Of a stretch of DNA of 9,859 bases, positions 7,856 through 9,859 are shown one piece after another (position 1 is the first letter of the stretch; every line of letters starts with the position of its first letter). Origin of the DNA: Gammaproteobacteria bacterium (lineage in GTDB: Bacteria; Pseudomonadota; Gammaproteobacteria; SZUA-229); the NCBI GenBank assembly GCA_029287815.1, contig JARFQK010000094.1, forward strand, positions 1-9,859, written 5' to 3'. The notes beneath the pieces are model-generated. The model searched no databases. It was not told the origin of the DNA and was given only the letters and a program-made list of their open reading frames with translations. A program made the translations under genes and the position numbers.

Positions 7856-7860
7856 GAGGA
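7854..7860 (+). promoter_or_regulatory. Shine-Dalgarno site of skp
   Basis: AAGAGGA overlaps the bamA stop codon and lies 6 nt before the skp ATG. The near-ideal spacing fits strong translation of an abundant periplasmic chaperone. Confidence 0.8.
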
Positions 7861-7866
7861 AATATT

Positions 7867-8382
7867 ATGAAGATCTTATTTAATAGTTTGATTTTGCTGT
7901 TGTTCGTCTCGGCGAGCGCCACAGCTGCCGCTAGCCCTAAAATCGGCTATGTCAGCGTCGAGAAGATCCTGACCGAAGCACCTCAGGTCCAGGCTGTAAA
8001 TGACTCCATGCTAGAGCGTTTCGGTGGGCGCAAAACCGAGCTGCAGGAGATGGAAAAGCAAATTAACGATATGCAGGAGGATTTCAAACGCAATGAACTG
8101 GTCATGGCCGAAGACAAGCTCAACGAAATGAAGGACAATATTATCGGCAAGATTCAAGATTTCAAGCAAAAAGAAGCTATGTTACAGCAGGAAGTCGCAA
8201 CGGTGAGAAACCAGGAGCTGGCCGAGTTGCAGCAGTCTGTGCGTAGTATCATCGAAGAGATTGCCAAGGCTGATAAATTCGATCTGATATTGACCAGCGA
8301 AGGCGTCGCTTATGCTAATGAAGACCTGGACATATCCGACAAGGTTCTCGAGCGCATGAAAAAAGCCTTCAAGAAAAAGTAA
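7867..8382 (+). CDS. skp: periplasmic chaperone Skp (OmpH family)
   Basis: Skp is a trimeric jellyfish-shaped chaperone that holds unfolded outer-membrane proteins in the periplasm on the way to BamA. The product has 171 residues, near the family norm of about 160-170. The signal peptide covers roughly residues 1-22: Lys2, a Leu/Ile/Phe-rich core, then a small-residue stretch ATAAAS with cleavage likely near 20-23. The mature protein opens with KIGYVSVEKIL (25-35), the typical first strand of the body domain. A long, charged, coiled-coil tentacle runs about 48-130, rich in Glu, Lys and Gln. The C-terminal part returns to the body (FDLILTSEGVAYAN, 138-151) and ends in a Lys-rich tail. Its place between bamA and lpxD is the standard gammaproteobacterial arrangement. 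Confidence 0.95.
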   Translation: MKILFNSLILLLFVSASATAAASPKIGYVSVEKILTEAPQVQAVNDSMLERFGGRKTELQEMEKQINDMQEDFKRNELVMAEDKLNEMKDNIIGKIQDFKQKEAMLQQEVATVRNQELAELQQSVRSIIEEIAKADKFDLILTSEGVAYANEDLDISDKVLERMKKAFKKK

Positions 8383-8388
8383 GCATCG

Positions 8389-9402
8389 ATGGCATTCACG
8401 CTTCAGCAGCTAGCTGATAACACCGGAGCGCGCTTGGCTGGGTCGGGTGATGTATTGATCGATAGCGTGGCGGACATTGCCGGCGGAAAAGTCGGTAGTA
8501 TTATTTTTGCTGCGAGCGGAAAATATGCCAAATATTTGAACACGACAGATGCCTCTGCGGTGATCGCATCGGAAAAGCTATTGGCTGGCTGCGACAAGCC
8601 TGCACTCGTGACTGACCACCCACGCGTCGTGTTTGCAAAGATAGCGGCACTACTGTACCCAAAGCCAGAAGTCCGACCCTGGATCTCGCCCGATGCGGTG
8701 ATCGCCGACGATGCGGATATCGACGCATCAGCACGAATCGAGGCCTGCGTCGTCGTTCAAGCGGGTGCCTCGATCGGGCCAGGCACCTGGATATCGCCTG
8801 GATGCGTGATCGAGGACAATGTGCGCATCGGGGCCAACGTCCGGCTTTACGCCAACGTGACTATCGGCGCGGACTGTGTGGTCGGTGACAATTCTGTGCT
8901 CCATTCAGGAGCAGTGATCGGTGCTGATGGCTTTGGATTTGTCTGGGATACGGATCGATATATCAAAGTGCCGCAGCTCGGCACGGTACATATTGGCAAA
9001 GACGTTGAAATCGGGGCCAACACCAGTGTCGATCGTGGCGCGATCGGCGCGACCGTGATCGAAAACGGGGTGAAAATCGATAATCAGATCCAACTCGGTC
9101 ACAACGACCATATCGGTGAGCATACCACTATCTCCGGCCATACCGGTATTGCTGGTTCGGTCAAAGTTGGCAGGAGATCTATCATCGGTGGTGCTGTCGC
9201 TATCAGCGACAATCTCGAAATCGCCGATGATGTCGTATTGACAGGCAGATCCAGCGTTGCAAATTCTATCAAGCATGCCGGCATATATTCATCGGCAATA
9301 CCGGTCATCGAGGCGAAAAAATGGCGCAGGATACTCGCCCGTATCAAGCAATTGGATGATATGGTAAAACGAATCAAAGACCTGGAATCAAAAACCCCGT
9401 AA
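8389..9402 (+). CDS. lpxD: UDP-3-O-(3-hydroxyacyl)glucosamine N-acyltransferase
   Basis: Third step of lipid A synthesis: it transfers a 3-hydroxyacyl chain from ACP to the 2-amino group of UDP-3-O-acyl-glucosamine, as a soluble trimer. The product has 337 residues (E. coli 341). The N-terminal uridine-binding domain is about 1-95, with the aromatic pair Phe40 and Tyr46 that would stack on uracil. The left-handed beta-helix of hexapeptide repeats is about 98-290, with many repeating (I/V)-G-x units such as those at 129-167. The catalytic His238 is in LGHND, matching E. coli His239. GADGFGF (178-184) and the C-terminal IYSSAIP (299-305) are family hallmarks, followed by a helical tail. At the uracil-contact position expected to be Asn, residue 43 is Ser. 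The gap to skp is 6 bp; an in-frame TAA there fixes the ATG. No clear Shine-Dalgarno sequence is seen. Confidence 0.97.
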   Translation: MAFTLQQLADNTGARLAGSGDVLIDSVADIAGGKVGSIIFAASGKYAKYLNTTDASAVIASEKLLAGCDKPALVTDHPRVVFAKIAALLYPKPEVRPWISPDAVIADDADIDASARIEACVVVQAGASIGPGTWISPGCVIEDNVRIGANVRLYANVTIGADCVVGDNSVLHSGAVIGADGFGFVWDTDRYIKVPQLGTVHIGKDVEIGANTSVDRGAIGATVIENGVKIDNQIQLGHNDHIGEHTTISGHTGIAGSVKVGRRSIIGGAVAISDNLEIADDVVLTGRSSVANSIKHAGIYSSAIPVIEAKKWRRILARIKQLDDMVKRIKDLESKTP

Positions 9403-9410
9403 CCTAAAAT

Positions 9411-9416
9411 GGAGAT
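9411..9416 (+). promoter_or_regulatory. Shine-Dalgarno site of fabZ
   Basis: GGAGAT follows the lpxD stop. Its GGAG core is 7 nt from the GTG at 9422 but 16 nt from the in-frame ATG at 9431. The spacing therefore favours the GTG as the fabZ start. Confidence 0.65.
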
Positions 9417-9421
9417 GCGCC

Positions 9422-9859
9422 GTGAGCGTCATGCTGTCAGAAGAAATAAAACAATTCCTGCCCCATCGCTATCCATTTTTGCTCGTCGATCGAGTGCTCG
9501 AGTGCACGCCAGGTAAAACGCTGACAGCTATAAAAAATGTGTCCGTCAACGAACCCTTTTTCCAGGGGCATTTCCCACAAAAAGCAATTATGCCGGGCGT
9601 GTTGATCATCGAGGCATTGGCGCAGGCAACCGGCATCCTGGGTTTCAGAACGATGAGCGAAGCACCAAGAGATGATCTGCTCTACATGCTTGTCGGCGTT
9701 GACAATGTCCGATTCAAGCGCCAGGTTATTCCGGGCGATCAGCTGATGTTAAAAGCCAAACTGGAGAAAAAATCCAGAATCGTCTGGAAGTTCACCTGCG
9801 AGGCTAGTGTGGATGATGAACTGGTGACGACAGCGAGTATGCTGTGCGCAGCGACCGAA
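9422..9859 (+). CDS. fabZ: 3-hydroxyacyl-[acyl-carrier-protein] dehydratase FabZ (3' end outside the window)
   Basis: Hot-dog-fold dehydratase that removes water from 3-hydroxyacyl-ACP to give trans-2-enoyl-ACP in fatty acid elongation. It competes with LpxA/LpxD for 3-hydroxyacyl-ACP, which explains its place in the lipid A block. From the GTG at 9422, 146 codons are open to the window edge. The family is about 145-151 residues and the last visible residues (MLCAATE) align with the E. coli C-terminus, so only a few codons are missing. Motifs: LPHRYPFLLVDRV (13-25), NEPFFQGHFP (43-52) with catalytic His50, PGVLIIEALAQATG (58-71) with catalytic Glu64, and RFKRQVIPGDQ near 100-110. The His-to-Glu spacing of 14 equals that of E. 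coli (His54, Glu68). The GTG start is preferred for its Shine-Dalgarno spacing; ATG at 9431 is the alternative. It lies 19 bp after lpxD. Confidence 0.95.
   Translation, partial: MSVMLSEEIKQFLPHRYPFLLVDRVLECTPGKTLTAIKNVSVNEPFFQGHFPQKAIMPGVLIIEALAQATGILGFRTMSEAPRDDLLYMLVGVDNVRFKRQVIPGDQLMLKAKLEKKSRIVWKFTCEASVDDELVTTASMLCAATE

Noticed and set aside
9238..9267. TTGACA box near the lpxD 3' end as an internal promoter for fabZ
   Set aside because: No sequence close to TATAAT lies 16-18 nt downstream; the best has only three matches. The hexamer is explained by coding sequence.

Overview
This window is a core housekeeping cluster of a gammaproteobacterium. Ten genes lie on the + strand, tightly packed and with no recognisable terminator between them: pyrH, frr, uppS, cdsA, dxr, rseP, bamA, skp, lpxD and the 5' part of fabZ. 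The BamA/Skp/LpxD set shows a Gram-negative envelope. The order uppS-cdsA-dxr-rseP matches what I recall for Pseudomonas and relatives, whereas E. coli has frr-dxr-uppS-cdsA-rseP. Protein similarity to remembered E. coli homologues is high throughout. Base composition looks moderate and even, with no sign of recently acquired DNA. I cannot name a genus.

Layout: 2-1284 holds nucleotide and translation functions (UMP kinase PyrH; ribosome recycling factor). 1314-4143 holds lipid-precursor enzymes: UppS makes the C55 carrier lipid precursor for cell wall synthesis, CdsA makes CDP-diacylglycerol, and Dxr commits carbon to the MEP isoprenoid pathway that feeds UppS. 4156-8382 holds envelope biogenesis and stress functions: RseP is the site-2 protease of the sigma-E pathway, BamA the outer-membrane-protein insertase, and Skp the periplasmic chaperone. 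8389 to the end starts the lipid A block: LpxD, then FabZ, which shares the 3-hydroxyacyl-ACP pool with LpxD. lpxA and lpxB are expected just outside the window.

The genes are joined by 4-bp ATGA overlaps (pyrH/frr, cdsA/dxr) or by gaps of 6-59 bp. The largest gap is the 59 bp between uppS and cdsA, so no stretch of 300 bases lacks a gene. frr, bamA, skp and fabZ have clear Shine-Dalgarno sequences. uppS, cdsA, dxr, rseP and lpxD do not, which suggests translational coupling.

I found no RNA gene, mobile element, CRISPR array, repeat family or undescribed system. Points worth a second look are small: a VRAF in place of the near-universal VRGF/Y motif of BamA, a Ser in place of the expected uridine-contacting Asn in LpxD, a sigma-E-like element inside bamA with a wrong spacer, and a 14-codon ORF in the uppS-cdsA gap.
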